This document shows positions 29,746 through 39,088 of a DNA stretch of 64,000 bases, piece after piece (position 1 is the first letter of the stretch; each line of letters opens with the position of its first letter). The DNA is taken from NCBI GenBank assembly GCA_902574215.1, contig CACGMR010000001.1, forward strand, positions 1 to 64,000, read 5' to 3'. The notes under the pieces are model-generated. The model ran no database searches. It was not told where the DNA came from and saw only the letters and a program-made list of their open reading frames with translations. Source of the stretch: an uncultured Pelagibacteraceae bacterium (lineage in GTDB: Bacteria > Pseudomonadota > Alphaproteobacteria > Pelagibacterales > Pelagibacteraceae). The position numbers and the translations under genes are program-made.

Positions 29746-31943
29746 TATCCTAAATTTCCTTGTAAAATTCCAGCTGCCTGATCTCTTCTTCCTAATTTAC
29801 GTTTTCCTATTATTAATTGCATTAAAGTAATTGTAATCAGCATAACTACAATTAATGCAGATGAATACACTATTGCAAGGCCATAGTCATTATTTTCTAA
29901 TCGACCAAGTATGTATGAAACAGCTAAGTCATAATTAGCACTCACCAGGAAGATAACTGCACTAATTGCTGTCATGGCTCTTACAAAACTAAAAACTAAA
30001 GATGCTGTAATGGCAGGCTTAAGCAAAGGAAGAATTATATTCCTAAATGTTTGGGCGCTAGAAGCGTTTAAAGTAGATGAAGCTTCATCTAAGTGTGGAT
30101 CAAGCTGGTTCATAGCAGCTATTCCTGCTCTAACTCCAACAGGCATATTTCTAAATACAAATGCGATCACTAAGATTATTCCAGTTCCTGTTATTTCAAG
30201 AGGAGGAACATTAAAAGCAAAAACGTAACTTACACCGATAACACTACCAGGTATTGCAAAGCTTAACATTGTACCAAATTCAAAAGCATTTTTTCCTTTG
30301 AATTTGTGTCTTGTTAAAAGATATGCAGTTAAAATTCCTATTGCAGCAGTCGGTAAAGAGGAAATTAAAGCAATCGTAAATGTAGTATTAAAGGAGTTCC
30401 AAGCAGTTCCTGTCCATAATAAACCTCTCTCTTTTACCCAATCAACACTAAAAGCTTCAATATAATGTCTTAACGTAAAGCTATGATCAACACCCCACAT
30501 TTCTACAAATCCACCGAACATGATCATTACATAGATTATAAATGTCAATAAAGCCCACGGAAGGACGGTTGAATAAATTACCCATTTTGTTTTATTTGGA
30601 AGTTCTGGATGAACACCACTATCTCCTTTACCTGAAATTGAAATATAGGATTTTTTTCCCAACCATTGGTTTTGTAAATAAAATACTACTAGAACAACAG
30701 ATAATAAAATCATAGCTAATATTGCTGCTTTAGTTTCATCGTACTGTGCACCAACAATTGCAAAAAATATTTCAGTAGATAATACATCGTATTCTGCTCC
30801 TAGTACTAACGGGTTACCAAAGTCTGCTAAACTTTCTATAAAACCAAGTAGAAACGCATTTGCTATTCCAGGTCTCATTAATGGCAAGGTAACTGTTTTA
30901 AAAACTTGCCATTTAGAAGCCCTCAAGGTTTGAGATGCTTCTTCCATAGATGGACTGACACTTTCAACAACACCAATTAAAACTAAAAATGCAATAGGGG
31001 TAAAAGCAAGTGTTTGGGCAAACCATATTCCTGGTAAACCATAAATCCATCTAGAAGGTTCAATGTCAAATCCCCATTCAAGAAACGAACTCACAACACC
31101 AGTTCTTCCAAATAAAATTATTATCGCTAATCCAATTACAAATGGTGGAGTAATTATTGGTAATACAGATAATACTCTAATTGTTTTTTTAAATCTGAAA
31201 CTAGTTCTTGCAACTAATAAAGCAAAAGCTAACCCCAAAATTGTTGATGAAAATGCAGTGAGTGTACCCATAGTAACGGTATTCCAAAAAACACCACAAG
31301 CATAATCACTATAAAGGCAATCCAGCCCCCAAATTCCTTTATTAAATATTTTGTCTGAAAAATTACTTATTTCATATCCACCTTCGGTTCCTTTAAAAGC
31401 AACTGCAAACATTCTGAAAATTGGAAAAAATACAAAAGTTGAAACTAAAATTATAATACTACCTATACTTCCAACTATAAAATTATCCCCATTCAACCAT
31501 CCACGTGCTGAAAGACCATGAGTGATATAAAATACAAATGTACAACAAGTTAAAACTGCACCTGAACCAACACCAAATTGATTTTCTACATCACCAAAAA
31601 TAGATTGTAAAATTTCAAAATTCCATCCTCTTATACCAATAGAAAATCCCTGAAGAAAAAAATAAAAAAAACCAATTAACCCTGAGTATAAGAAAATTTT
31701 AGAATATATCGGATTGTTCTGATTTAATTTAAATGTTGCTAAAGGAAAAATTAGAGGAAGCAATATTGGTAAAAGCCAATATTTTTTATTTATAAATACT
31801 TGAGGTAATACCGAGCCGTAATCTTCTAAAGAATATTCTAATATCCAGTTTATTGAGAAAAACCCGTCACCTGTTACATACCATGGAAAGATTAGGAAGC
31901 CCAATCCTCCTATGAGCATCCAACAGATAACGAGTCCTCTCAT
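29745..31943 (-). CDS. ABC transporter permease, fused two-domain (FbpB/AfuB type)
   Basis: Two EAA-type loops (MEEASQTLRASKWQVFKTVTLPLMRPG; LDEASSTLNASSAQTFRNIILPLLKPA). Confidence 0.9.
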   Translation of the reverse strand: MRGLVICWMLIGGLGFLIFPWYVTGDGFFSINWILEYSLEDYGSVLPQVFINKKYWLLPILLPLIFPLATFKLNQNNPIYSKIFLYSGLIGFFYFFLQGFSIGIRGWNFEILQSIFGDVENQFGVGSGAVLTCCTFVFYITHGLSARGWLNGDNFIVGSIGSIIILVSTFVFFPIFRMFAVAFKGTEGGYEISNFSDKIFNKGIWGLDCLYSDYACGVFWNTVTMGTLTAFSSTILGLAFALLVARTSFRFKKTIRVLSVLPIITPPFVIGLAIIILFGRTGVVSSFLEWGFDIEPSRWIYGLPGIWFAQTLAFTPIAFLVLIGVVESVSPSMEEASQTLRASKWQVFKTVTLPLMRPGIANAFLLGFIESLADFGNPLVLGAEYDVLSTEIFFAIVGAQYDETKAAILAMILLSVVLVVFYLQNQWLGKKSYISISGKGDSGVHPELPNKTKWVIYSTVLPWALLTFIIYVMIMFGGFVEMWGVDHSFTLRHYIEAFSVDWVKERGLLWTGTAWNSFNTTFTIALISSLPTAAIGILTAYLLTRHKFKGKNAFEFGTMLSFAIPGSVIGVSYVFAFNVPPLEITGTGIILVIAFVFRNMPVGVRAGIAAMNQLDPHLDEASSTLNASSAQTFRNIILPLLKPAITASLVFSFVRAMTAISAVIFLVSANYDLAVSYILGRLENNDYGLAIVYSSALIVVMLITITLMQLIIGKRKLGRRDQAAGILQGNLG

Positions 31944-31944
31944 T

Positions 31945-31968
31945 AATTCCTAAAATTATCTAGGAATT
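31945..31968 (-). promoter_or_regulatory. Hairpin overlapping SBP stop codon and permease Shine-Dalgarno
   Basis: 8-bp inverted repeat AATTCCTA / TAGGAATT; right arm holds AGGAA just upstream of the permease ATG at 31943. Confidence 0.65.
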
Positions 31969-32993
31969 ACAGATACATCGTTATCCCACTTGGATAACAG
32001 GCTCGCTCTAGTAGCTTTATCTCCATAAACTTTAAAATTGTAATCAATCAAGTTAATTGTAGATAAATCTGGAGCATCAGGATCAGCTTTTGCTTTAGTA
32101 TTTGATGGTACTTGCAAAGATTTTCCTGAAGTGAAAACCATAGTTTGTATTGCAGGACTTAATGCCCAATCATAAAACTTCTTAGCTTCCTTCATGTTTC
32201 TCGCACCAGCAATAATACTCATTGATCCAACTTCATAACCAGTTCCCTCAGCTGGAGATACTGTTACAACAGGTAAACCTTTTTTAGTTTGTTTAACACC
32301 ATCGTGTTGGAAACAAATACCAATTAAGTTTTCACCTCTTCCAGTCGCTTTAATTGGAGCAGAACCAGATTTTGTGTATGTATTGATATTTGCATGAAGT
32401 TTTTTCATGTAATCCCAACCTTTATCTTCTCCAAAAATTTGAAGAATAGTAGCTAAAGTTGTGTAAGCAGTTCCAGATGAGTTAGGATTTGCTACTTGGA
32501 TTTCACCTTTATAAATAGGCTTTGTTAAGTCCATCCATGATTTTGGAGCTGGAAGACCTTTTTTAGCTAAAAGATCTTTATTATAACCAAAACCTAGAGC
32601 ACCAACATAAATCCCTACTGATTTATAGTCAGCGTTTTTTGCTTGGTTTTGTGCTGCTGGTAATAAATCATCAAAGTGTTTTGATTTATATTTTTCAGTT
32701 AAATTTTCCTGAGCAGCTGTTAAGTGTGGGTCACCTGTTCCACCAAACCAAACATCTCCTTTTGGATTAGACCCTTCTGCTTTAATTTTAGCAAAAGTTT
32801 CACCACTACTTGCTCTTGTCATTGCAACTTTTGTGCCTGTTTCTTTTTCATAAGCTTGTTCAAGCATTTCACAAACATCAATTTCTACACTGCAATATAA
32901 AGTTAATTTTGCTGCAGAAGCTTTGTTTGTAAGACCAAACAATGTTATTGAAAAAAGAAGGACAATAGATGCTATTTTGATCAGATTTTTCAT
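31956..32993 (-). CDS. AfuA/FbpA-type ABC transporter substrate-binding protein
   Basis: Signal peptide; LTLYCSVEIDVCEMLEQAYEKETGTKV, GDVWFGGTGDPHL; lacks the YY ferric-ligand pair. Confidence 0.85.
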   Translation of the reverse strand: MKNLIKIASIVLLFSITLFGLTNKASAAKLTLYCSVEIDVCEMLEQAYEKETGTKVAMTRASSGETFAKIKAEGSNPKGDVWFGGTGDPHLTAAQENLTEKYKSKHFDDLLPAAQNQAKNADYKSVGIYVGALGFGYNKDLLAKKGLPAPKSWMDLTKPIYKGEIQVANPNSSGTAYTTLATILQIFGEDKGWDYMKKLHANINTYTKSGSAPIKATGRGENLIGICFQHDGVKQTKKGLPVVTVSPAEGTGYEVGSMSIIAGARNMKEAKKFYDWALSPAIQTMVFTSGKSLQVPSNTKAKADPDAPDLSTINLIDYNFKVYGDKATRASLLSKWDNDVSVIPR

Positions 32994-33144
32994 TATTTCC
33001 TCTCTCTTAAGTTATATTGTTCAGAAAGTTAATATGTTTTGTATAAAATTGTTACTATTTTATTACAAAATTCACTTCTAGGTTTAAAATTTATTTTAGT
33101 TATTAAATTAAAAATATTGTATAATTTTTTAGAGGGGGAAGTCA

Positions 33145-33996
33145 TTGGAAATTGTAACTAAGATAGCGCCAATTATATTGGCCCTGATCATGTTAGGCTT
33201 AGGCCTAGGATTAAAACTAGAGGATTTTGGAAGAGTATTCAAATCACCAAAAGACTTTATTGTTGGTTTTATTTCTCAATTAATAATTCTTCCAATTGTA
33301 GCATACATATTAATTTTAATTTTAAAAACACCACCTGAAATAGCAATAGGGGTTATGATCATAGCTGCAGCACCGGGAGGTGTAACATCTAATATAATGA
33401 CAAAATTTGCTGATGGTGATGTTGCATTATCAATATCTTTAACTGCTGTAATTAGTTTATTAAGTATAATTACAGTACCTCTGATAATCTTTACTTCTGC
33501 AGACATGTTAGGGATAACGGAAGTTTCTCAAAACATTTCAATGACAGGAATAGCTTTAAAAATGTTTTTAGTTGTAACAGTACCTGTGATTTTAGGAATG
33601 ATTATCAGAAAATTTGCTGAAAATTTCATATCTTCTAAAGTTGAAATATTTAATAAACTCAACATAGTTTTGTTCGTTGTTTTTTTTGTAGCTGCGTTTT
33701 ATGAAGAAAGAGAAAATATTCTAAGCTTTATAAAACAAGCAGGTTTAATTGCTTTAATTTTAAATGTATCAATGATGGTTATTGCTTACTACATCGCTAA
33801 AGCATTTGCCTCAGGAATTAAACAAATGAGATGTATTGCTTTAGAATGTGGATTGCAAAATGGTACGTTAGCGTTATTTGTCTCTACGCAAATATTTGGC
33901 ACTGATATATTATATGCATTACCAACAGGTGCTTATGCACTAATCATGTATATAACAGGATTTATTTTTATTTATTTTTTAAGAAAGTCTAATTAA
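33145..33996 (+). CDS. Bile acid:sodium symporter (BASS) family transporter
   Basis: GVMIIAAAPGGVTSNIMTKFADGDVALSISLTAV; ECGLQNGTLAL; TTG start preceded by AGAGGGGG. Confidence 0.85.
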   Translation: MEIVTKIAPIILALIMLGLGLGLKLEDFGRVFKSPKDFIVGFISQLIILPIVAYILILILKTPPEIAIGVMIIAAAPGGVTSNIMTKFADGDVALSISLTAVISLLSIITVPLIIFTSADMLGITEVSQNISMTGIALKMFLVVTVPVILGMIIRKFAENFISSKVEIFNKLNIVLFVVFFVAAFYEERENILSFIKQAGLIALILNVSMMVIAYYIAKAFASGIKQMRCIALECGLQNGTLALFVSTQIFGTDILYALPTGAYALIMYITGFIFIYFLRKSN

Positions 33997-34955
33997 TTAT
34001 TGATTATTCTTATTTGATTAAAAACTTTATAAATAAAATGGCTTAAGCTAAGCATATTTTTATTCACCATTCCCTTTGTTGTTACAAAAGCACTATCTTT
34101 AGCATTGTATGTAATTAATTTTTTATCATTTATATGAAGAAATTTTTTATCAACTAAATATTTTATTTTTCTAACAACTGTAGGTCTGGGAATACCAGTT
34201 ATTTCAGAAATTGACATGGCATTAACTCCTCTTTTATCTGATCCCTGAATCTCTTTTCTATATGAATCTAAATGTTGTTTTTTTGGAGTAAATTTTGGAT
34301 TTTTAATTGTATTTATTAGCACAACCATGCCGATTGCAAAAATTTCTAAATCCTTCAATTCTTCTCTCCATCTTTTAATAAAAATAAACCAAAATTTATT
34401 AAACTGATACAAGCAGTAAGAAAAATTTTCTTTTATTGCAAATATTATTTCGTTTACAGAGTAAACTTCATTTACTAATTTTTCTTTTTTTAAAATTTTA
34501 TTAAATTCATGCAACATATTTGCAACCTCAGTAAGAGTATCTACCGCTTTAGCTGAGTAAAGTGTATCTCGAACAACAAATATTTTCTTACCGATTCTTT
34601 TAATTACTCTTTGTTCTTCTAATTCTAAAACTTTTCTTCTAATACTTTCTTTTGGAACTCCTAGATCTTTTGAAATGTCTGAAATATTAATTTTATTAAT
34701 TTCGATTGATTTATCTTTATAAAATGCGTCGTAGTTAATTTTTACTCCATTTTGTCTGAAATATATAAGGTCTTGATGTATCAAATATATAATGAGGACA
34801 AACTTATCTATGTCTTTGTAATGATCATAGGCTCTTACAAACCAATTGCTTGTTAGAGTAAAATAAGTGGGTGCCAGTGCGGCAAAATTATCTTGAATTA
34901 CTTTATTGATTACCTTCTCATCAATATGTTCAGATATGCTTGGTATTGTGTTCAT
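33993..34955 (-). CDS. Putative transcriptional regulator with two winged-HTH segments
   Basis: INISDISKDLGVPKESIRRKVLELEEQRVIKR and AMSISEITGIPRPTVVRKIKYLVDKKFLHI. Confidence 0.65.
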   Translation of the reverse strand: MNTIPSISEHIDEKVINKVIQDNFAALAPTYFTLTSNWFVRAYDHYKDIDKFVLIIYLIHQDLIYFRQNGVKINYDAFYKDKSIEINKINISDISKDLGVPKESIRRKVLELEEQRVIKRIGKKIFVVRDTLYSAKAVDTLTEVANMLHEFNKILKKEKLVNEVYSVNEIIFAIKENFSYCLYQFNKFWFIFIKRWREELKDLEIFAIGMVVLINTIKNPKFTPKKQHLDSYRKEIQGSDKRGVNAMSISEITGIPRPTVVRKIKYLVDKKFLHINDKKLITYNAKDSAFVTTKGMVNKNMLSLSHFIYKVFNQIRIINN

Positions 34956-35071
34956 ATTTTAAAAAAAACCCCAATATGAACAAGTTTATGTTTAGAGTCA
35001 ACCCATTATGGACAACCCTAGTATGTAATAAATGATCTTATAATGTTTAAAATTAGTTCTATAAAATAAAT

Positions 35072-35269
35072 ATGAGTACAGAAAGCTTACATAGAACATC
35101 CGAGATTGTAGAGACCCCCTCTCAATATGTTGAAACTCCAAAAAGGGTTAACGTGGATGTTCTAAAGCAAAGACTTCTAGAAGAAAAGAAGAAGGAAAAA
35201 GTTAAACGAACAATAATTTTATCATCTGTTATCGTTTCTTTGGGTGCTCTAACGATGTTAACTTATTAA
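35072..35269 (+). CDS. Small single-TM protein of unknown function
   Basis: 65 aa, Lys/Arg-rich stretch then C-terminal TM; resembles ORF 45215-45424. Confidence 0.6.
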   Translation: MSTESLHRTSEIVETPSQYVETPKRVNVDVLKQRLLEEKKKEKVKRTIILSSVIVSLGALTMLTY

Positions 35270-36263
35270 GATTTCCAAATCTTTCTTTATTATATCCGGT
35301 ATAGAAATTTCTTTTTTTGAGTTATTTTTATACCGGTTAAATTTGTTTTGTCCTGGATACATTATTTCCTTAACACCTTTTATCTTAGGAAGTTTTTTTA
35401 TTGTTTTAATATTATCTTTAATTCGTTGGTTGAAATTTTTTTGAAATAAATTTGCTTTAAAAGTAATAAATAAATGTCCAATATTTTGTGGACCTGAAAA
35501 ATCATCAAATGGATCTTTAACTCTTCCTGCGTGATTTCCTCCAGTTAAAACTCCACTTAATATATCTATCATCCAAGCAAGTCCTGAGCCTCTAAAACCT
35601 GCAATTGGCAATTGAACTCCTGCTAATGCTTTTTTTTGCATCTGTAGTTGGTTTGCCAAACTTATCTAAAGCAACTCCTGCAGGAATTGATTGATTATTT
35701 CTTGCAGCAACTCTTATTTTTCCTCTGTTAATCATTGAGATTGATGTATCTAAAATAAATGGAATTTTAGAACCAGTAGGGGATCCAAAACAAATTGGAT
35801 TTGTCCCAAACAATGTTTTTAATGCACCATGTGGAGCAACTGCAGGTGGAGCATTTGTATAGATCATTGTAATTAAATTTTTGTTTACTGCTTGTTCCGC
35901 GTAATAGCCTGACAAACCATAGTGACCACTATTTTTAACTGCTACCATTCCTATTCCAGTTTTTTTTGCATGTTTAATTGCAGTTTTAATTCCTAGATCA
36001 GCAGCAACAAAACCAATACTATTATTAGCATCAATATGAGAAATAGACGGAGAAATTTTTTTAATTTTAATTTTTGGTTTTGAATTAATTACTTTTTTAG
36101 AAATTCGATCACAGTACATCTTAAGTCTTGATAAACCATGTCCATATGCACCAACTAATTCTGCATTGATTAATGCATTAGCAGAAATTAAAGCATGATC
36201 TTTACTTAGGCCAAATTTTAGGAATATTTTAATGACTTTTTTTTTTAAAACTGGGGTCTTCAT
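35258..36263 (-). pseudogene. LDH2/malate/ureidoglycolate dehydrogenase family, split by +1 frameshift in an A8 run (35630-35637)
   Basis: ORFs 35592-36263 and 35258-35659 join as ...KFGKPTTDAKKALAGVQLPIAGFRGSGLAWMIDILSGVLTGG if one base is removed. Confidence 0.88.
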
Positions 36264-36279
36264 TTCATCCCCTTAACAT

Positions 36280-38205
36280 TTATCCTTTTCCACGCCAAGG
36301 AATAGTTTTATCAATTATTTTTCTTAATGTAATATCAAATAAAAGACCTAGTAGACCCATAATAAATATCGTTATCCAAATTACCTCATATTGGAAGTAC
36401 TTTTTAGCAACGTTTTCAACAAAACCAATACCAGTTGTACCTGCTAAGAATTCTGCAGCAACAAGCGTTCCCCAACACATACCAACTGCAACTCTAATTC
36501 CTGTAAGAATTTCAGGAAGTGAATTTGGGAAAATTACATGTCTTAAAATTTGTTTTTTAGTAGCTCCTAATGAGTGGGCTGCATGGATTTTTGATAGTTG
36601 TGTTCCTGAAGCACCAGCTCTTGCAGAAATAATCATAATTGATAATGAGACCATAAATAATAAAAATACTTTTCCTGAGTTATCAATTCCAAGAACTGAA
36701 ATAATTAAAGGTGCCCATGCAAGAGGAGGAACAGGTCTATAAAGTTCTATAAGTGGATCAAAGAAACCTTTTGCAAACCTGTTTAGACCCATAAACAATC
36801 CTAAAGGTACACCAATTATGATACCAAAGATTAATCCTAAAAATACTCTTAAAAAAGAATCCCAAATATGTCCGTATGGGACAGGCACTTTAAATAATTT
36901 GAAATCACCCGTAACAACTTTTAACACATTGCTTTTGAAGTTTTCTTTTACTACTCCATCTTTAGTATGCACTGGATATTCACCAGGCAATATATCAGCT
37001 ATCCAATCTGGTAAAATAAATCCTATCATTTTACTCACATCAACCATTTCAATCCATAAAAGAGGAATGTTTTTATAGCCAACACTTGGTTTCGACATCA
37101 AGATAAATTTATTAAAAGTATCAGATGGCTTTGGTAACCATCTTCCTGATCCTTGTTCTGAACATGTCGGTCCACTTGCAACAATTGTTCCAGCAGGGAA
37201 TAAAAGAATATCTATTAATCTTAATCCACCTTGTTCTTTATTTTGCAATTCGTCAAATTCAATTATTGCAGCCTGCATTTCATTTAATGCATTAGGGGGA
37301 TAGATACTTGCAAACTCTATTCTTCTTGCGATTTTAACAATATTCTTTGCATAATCAGATGCGATTTCCTGATTATCATCTAAACTTTTTCTATATGTTT
37401 TAATATCATCTTTAAGTTGTTTAATTGCGTTTTTAAACTGTGGGTTATGATTTTTTAATTTAAAAAATTTGTCGTCAATTTTTTTTAGTTCTGCTGCAGC
37501 TGCATTAAATTTTAAGCCTTTGTTAGTTTGTGGTGCAGTTGGTATTTCAATAGTATTTTCAATAGAACCACTTCCAGAATCTATTGTTGTTATTCCCCAA
37601 CCACCTTGCTCATTAATAAGTTTTTGTCTTTCACTTTTTTCAGTATCTGTCTCAAAAGGATAATCTTTCTTTTGGAAATTTGAACTTAGAAGTTTTATTT
37701 CTTCAGTCATTTCCTTAAGTTTAATTTTGGTATCAATTTCCATTAGTTCTTCACTTGTTAAAAATGGAATTAATTTAGAAGTTCTATCAATGTAGCTAAC
37801 AAGGATTGTTTTTTGTTGATCATTTAGATCTGGAGATGCTTTTATTTCATTTGCAATTTTTACAAGATTTTTATTCTCAATTTTAATAATAGATGTGCTT
37901 TTGAATTCTCTTTCTTCAATAGGGAATTGGTACTTTAAACCTAACAACGACTCGTTAATTTTAGCTACCTGGCATAATTCATTTGCAGATTTTGGATAAA
38001 AACCTTTTGCGATATCCCATGAATAATAAAGCCATAACATTAGAATTGCACTAGTTCCAACTATTACCCAATGCGTTCCACCTTTTGCTCTTTCAGGATT
38101 ACCAAAAACGGCATCAACTTTTTCAGTTCTAATTAATCTTCTACCATAAAGAATACATCCAATAACAGATACGATAATTAATATTGTTACAAATTGGGTT
38201 AACAT
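36280..38205 (-). CDS. tauC: Taurine/nitrate-type ABC transporter permease with large insertion
   Basis: C-terminal ~200 aa match SsuC/TauC (PVPPLAWAPLIISVLGIDNSGKVFLLF); ~370-aa non-permease segment after first TM. Confidence 0.85.
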   Translation of the reverse strand: MLTQFVTILIIVSVIGCILYGRRLIRTEKVDAVFGNPERAKGGTHWVIVGTSAILMLWLYYSWDIAKGFYPKSANELCQVAKINESLLGLKYQFPIEEREFKSTSIIKIENKNLVKIANEIKASPDLNDQQKTILVSYIDRTSKLIPFLTSEELMEIDTKIKLKEMTEEIKLLSSNFQKKDYPFETDTEKSERQKLINEQGGWGITTIDSGSGSIENTIEIPTAPQTNKGLKFNAAAAELKKIDDKFFKLKNHNPQFKNAIKQLKDDIKTYRKSLDDNQEIASDYAKNIVKIARRIEFASIYPPNALNEMQAAIIEFDELQNKEQGGLRLIDILLFPAGTIVASGPTCSEQGSGRWLPKPSDTFNKFILMSKPSVGYKNIPLLWIEMVDVSKMIGFILPDWIADILPGEYPVHTKDGVVKENFKSNVLKVVTGDFKLFKVPVPYGHIWDSFLRVFLGLIFGIIIGVPLGLFMGLNRFAKGFFDPLIELYRPVPPLAWAPLIISVLGIDNSGKVFLLFMVSLSIMIISARAGASGTQLSKIHAAHSLGATKKQILRHVIFPNSLPEILTGIRVAVGMCWGTLVAAEFLAGTTGIGFVENVAKKYFQYEVIWITIFIMGLLGLLFDITLRKIIDKTIPWRGKG

Positions 38206-39002
38206 TAATTATCTTTCCCCATTATTTCTTCTTCCATATTCCAAATCATGGATAAAATTTCTTCTCTAGTAGATGAAAATTCTTTATTCTTTTTTATTTC
38301 TCTTAAATCTTGTGTAAGACCCATTTCTGCAAAAGGAAGATTATACTCTTTATGTATACGACCTGGTCTTGGCGCCATTACATATAATCTTTCTCCAAGT
38401 AACAATGCTTCTTCAACGGAGTGTGTAATTAAGATAATAGTTTTTCCAGTTTCTTTCCAAATCTTTAAAACTAAAGACTGCATCTTTTCTCTTGTTAATG
38501 CATCCAATGCACCTAATGGTTCATCCATTAAAATTAAATCAGGATCGTTAATTAAACATCTTGCAAGAGCAACTCTTTGCTGCATTCCACCTGATAATTG
38601 ATATGTAGGTGTGTTACCAAAACCTTTAAGTCCAACTATATCTAACCACTCATCGACTTTCTTAGCTGTAACCTCAGGATCTTCTTTTTTCATCCTAAGT
38701 CCGAAATTTACATTCTCAGCTACTGTTAACCATTCAAACAAAGCACCTTGTTGAAAAACCATTCCTCTTTCAACACCAGGTCCGTCTATCTCATTATTAT
38801 TTAGTGTTATTTTTCCTGATGTAGGTCTTAAAAATCCAGCAGTAATATTTAGTAAAGTTGTTTTCCCACAACCAGAAGGACCAAGAACGGTAAGTAATTC
38901 TCCTTTTTTTAAAGTAAAGCTTACGTCCTTTAAGGCGTGAACCGTTTCTCCTTTTGGAGTTTTAAAAATCATGTTTAGATTTTGAGAAATCAGATCACTC
39001 AT
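38205..39002 (-). CDS. tauB: Taurine-type ABC transporter ATPase
   Basis: GPSGCGKTTLLNITAGFLRPTSG, MVFQQGALFEWLTVAENVNFG, LSGGMQQRVALARCLINDP. Confidence 0.9.
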   Translation of the reverse strand: MSDLISQNLNMIFKTPKGETVHALKDVSFTLKKGELLTVLGPSGCGKTTLLNITAGFLRPTSGKITLNNNEIDGPGVERGMVFQQGALFEWLTVAENVNFGLRMKKEDPEVTAKKVDEWLDIVGLKGFGNTPTYQLSGGMQQRVALARCLINDPDLILMDEPLGALDALTREKMQSLVLKIWKETGKTIILITHSVEEALLLGERLYVMAPRPGRIHKEYNLPFAEMGLTQDLREIKKNKEFSSTREEILSMIWNMEEEIMGKDN

Positions 39003-39027
39003 AAGTGCCTTATATTAGAAATTTGAT

Positions 39028-39066
39028 AAAAAAAATAGGCACCAATTATAAAATCAGTGCCTATTT
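39028..39066 (-). terminator. Rho-independent terminator/attenuator between tauA and tauB
   Basis: Minus strand: AAATAGGCAC (14-nt loop) GTGCCTATTT followed by T-tract (A8 on plus, 39028-39035). Confidence 0.85.
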
Positions 39067-39088
39067 AAAAAGTTTTAAACCCTTAAAA

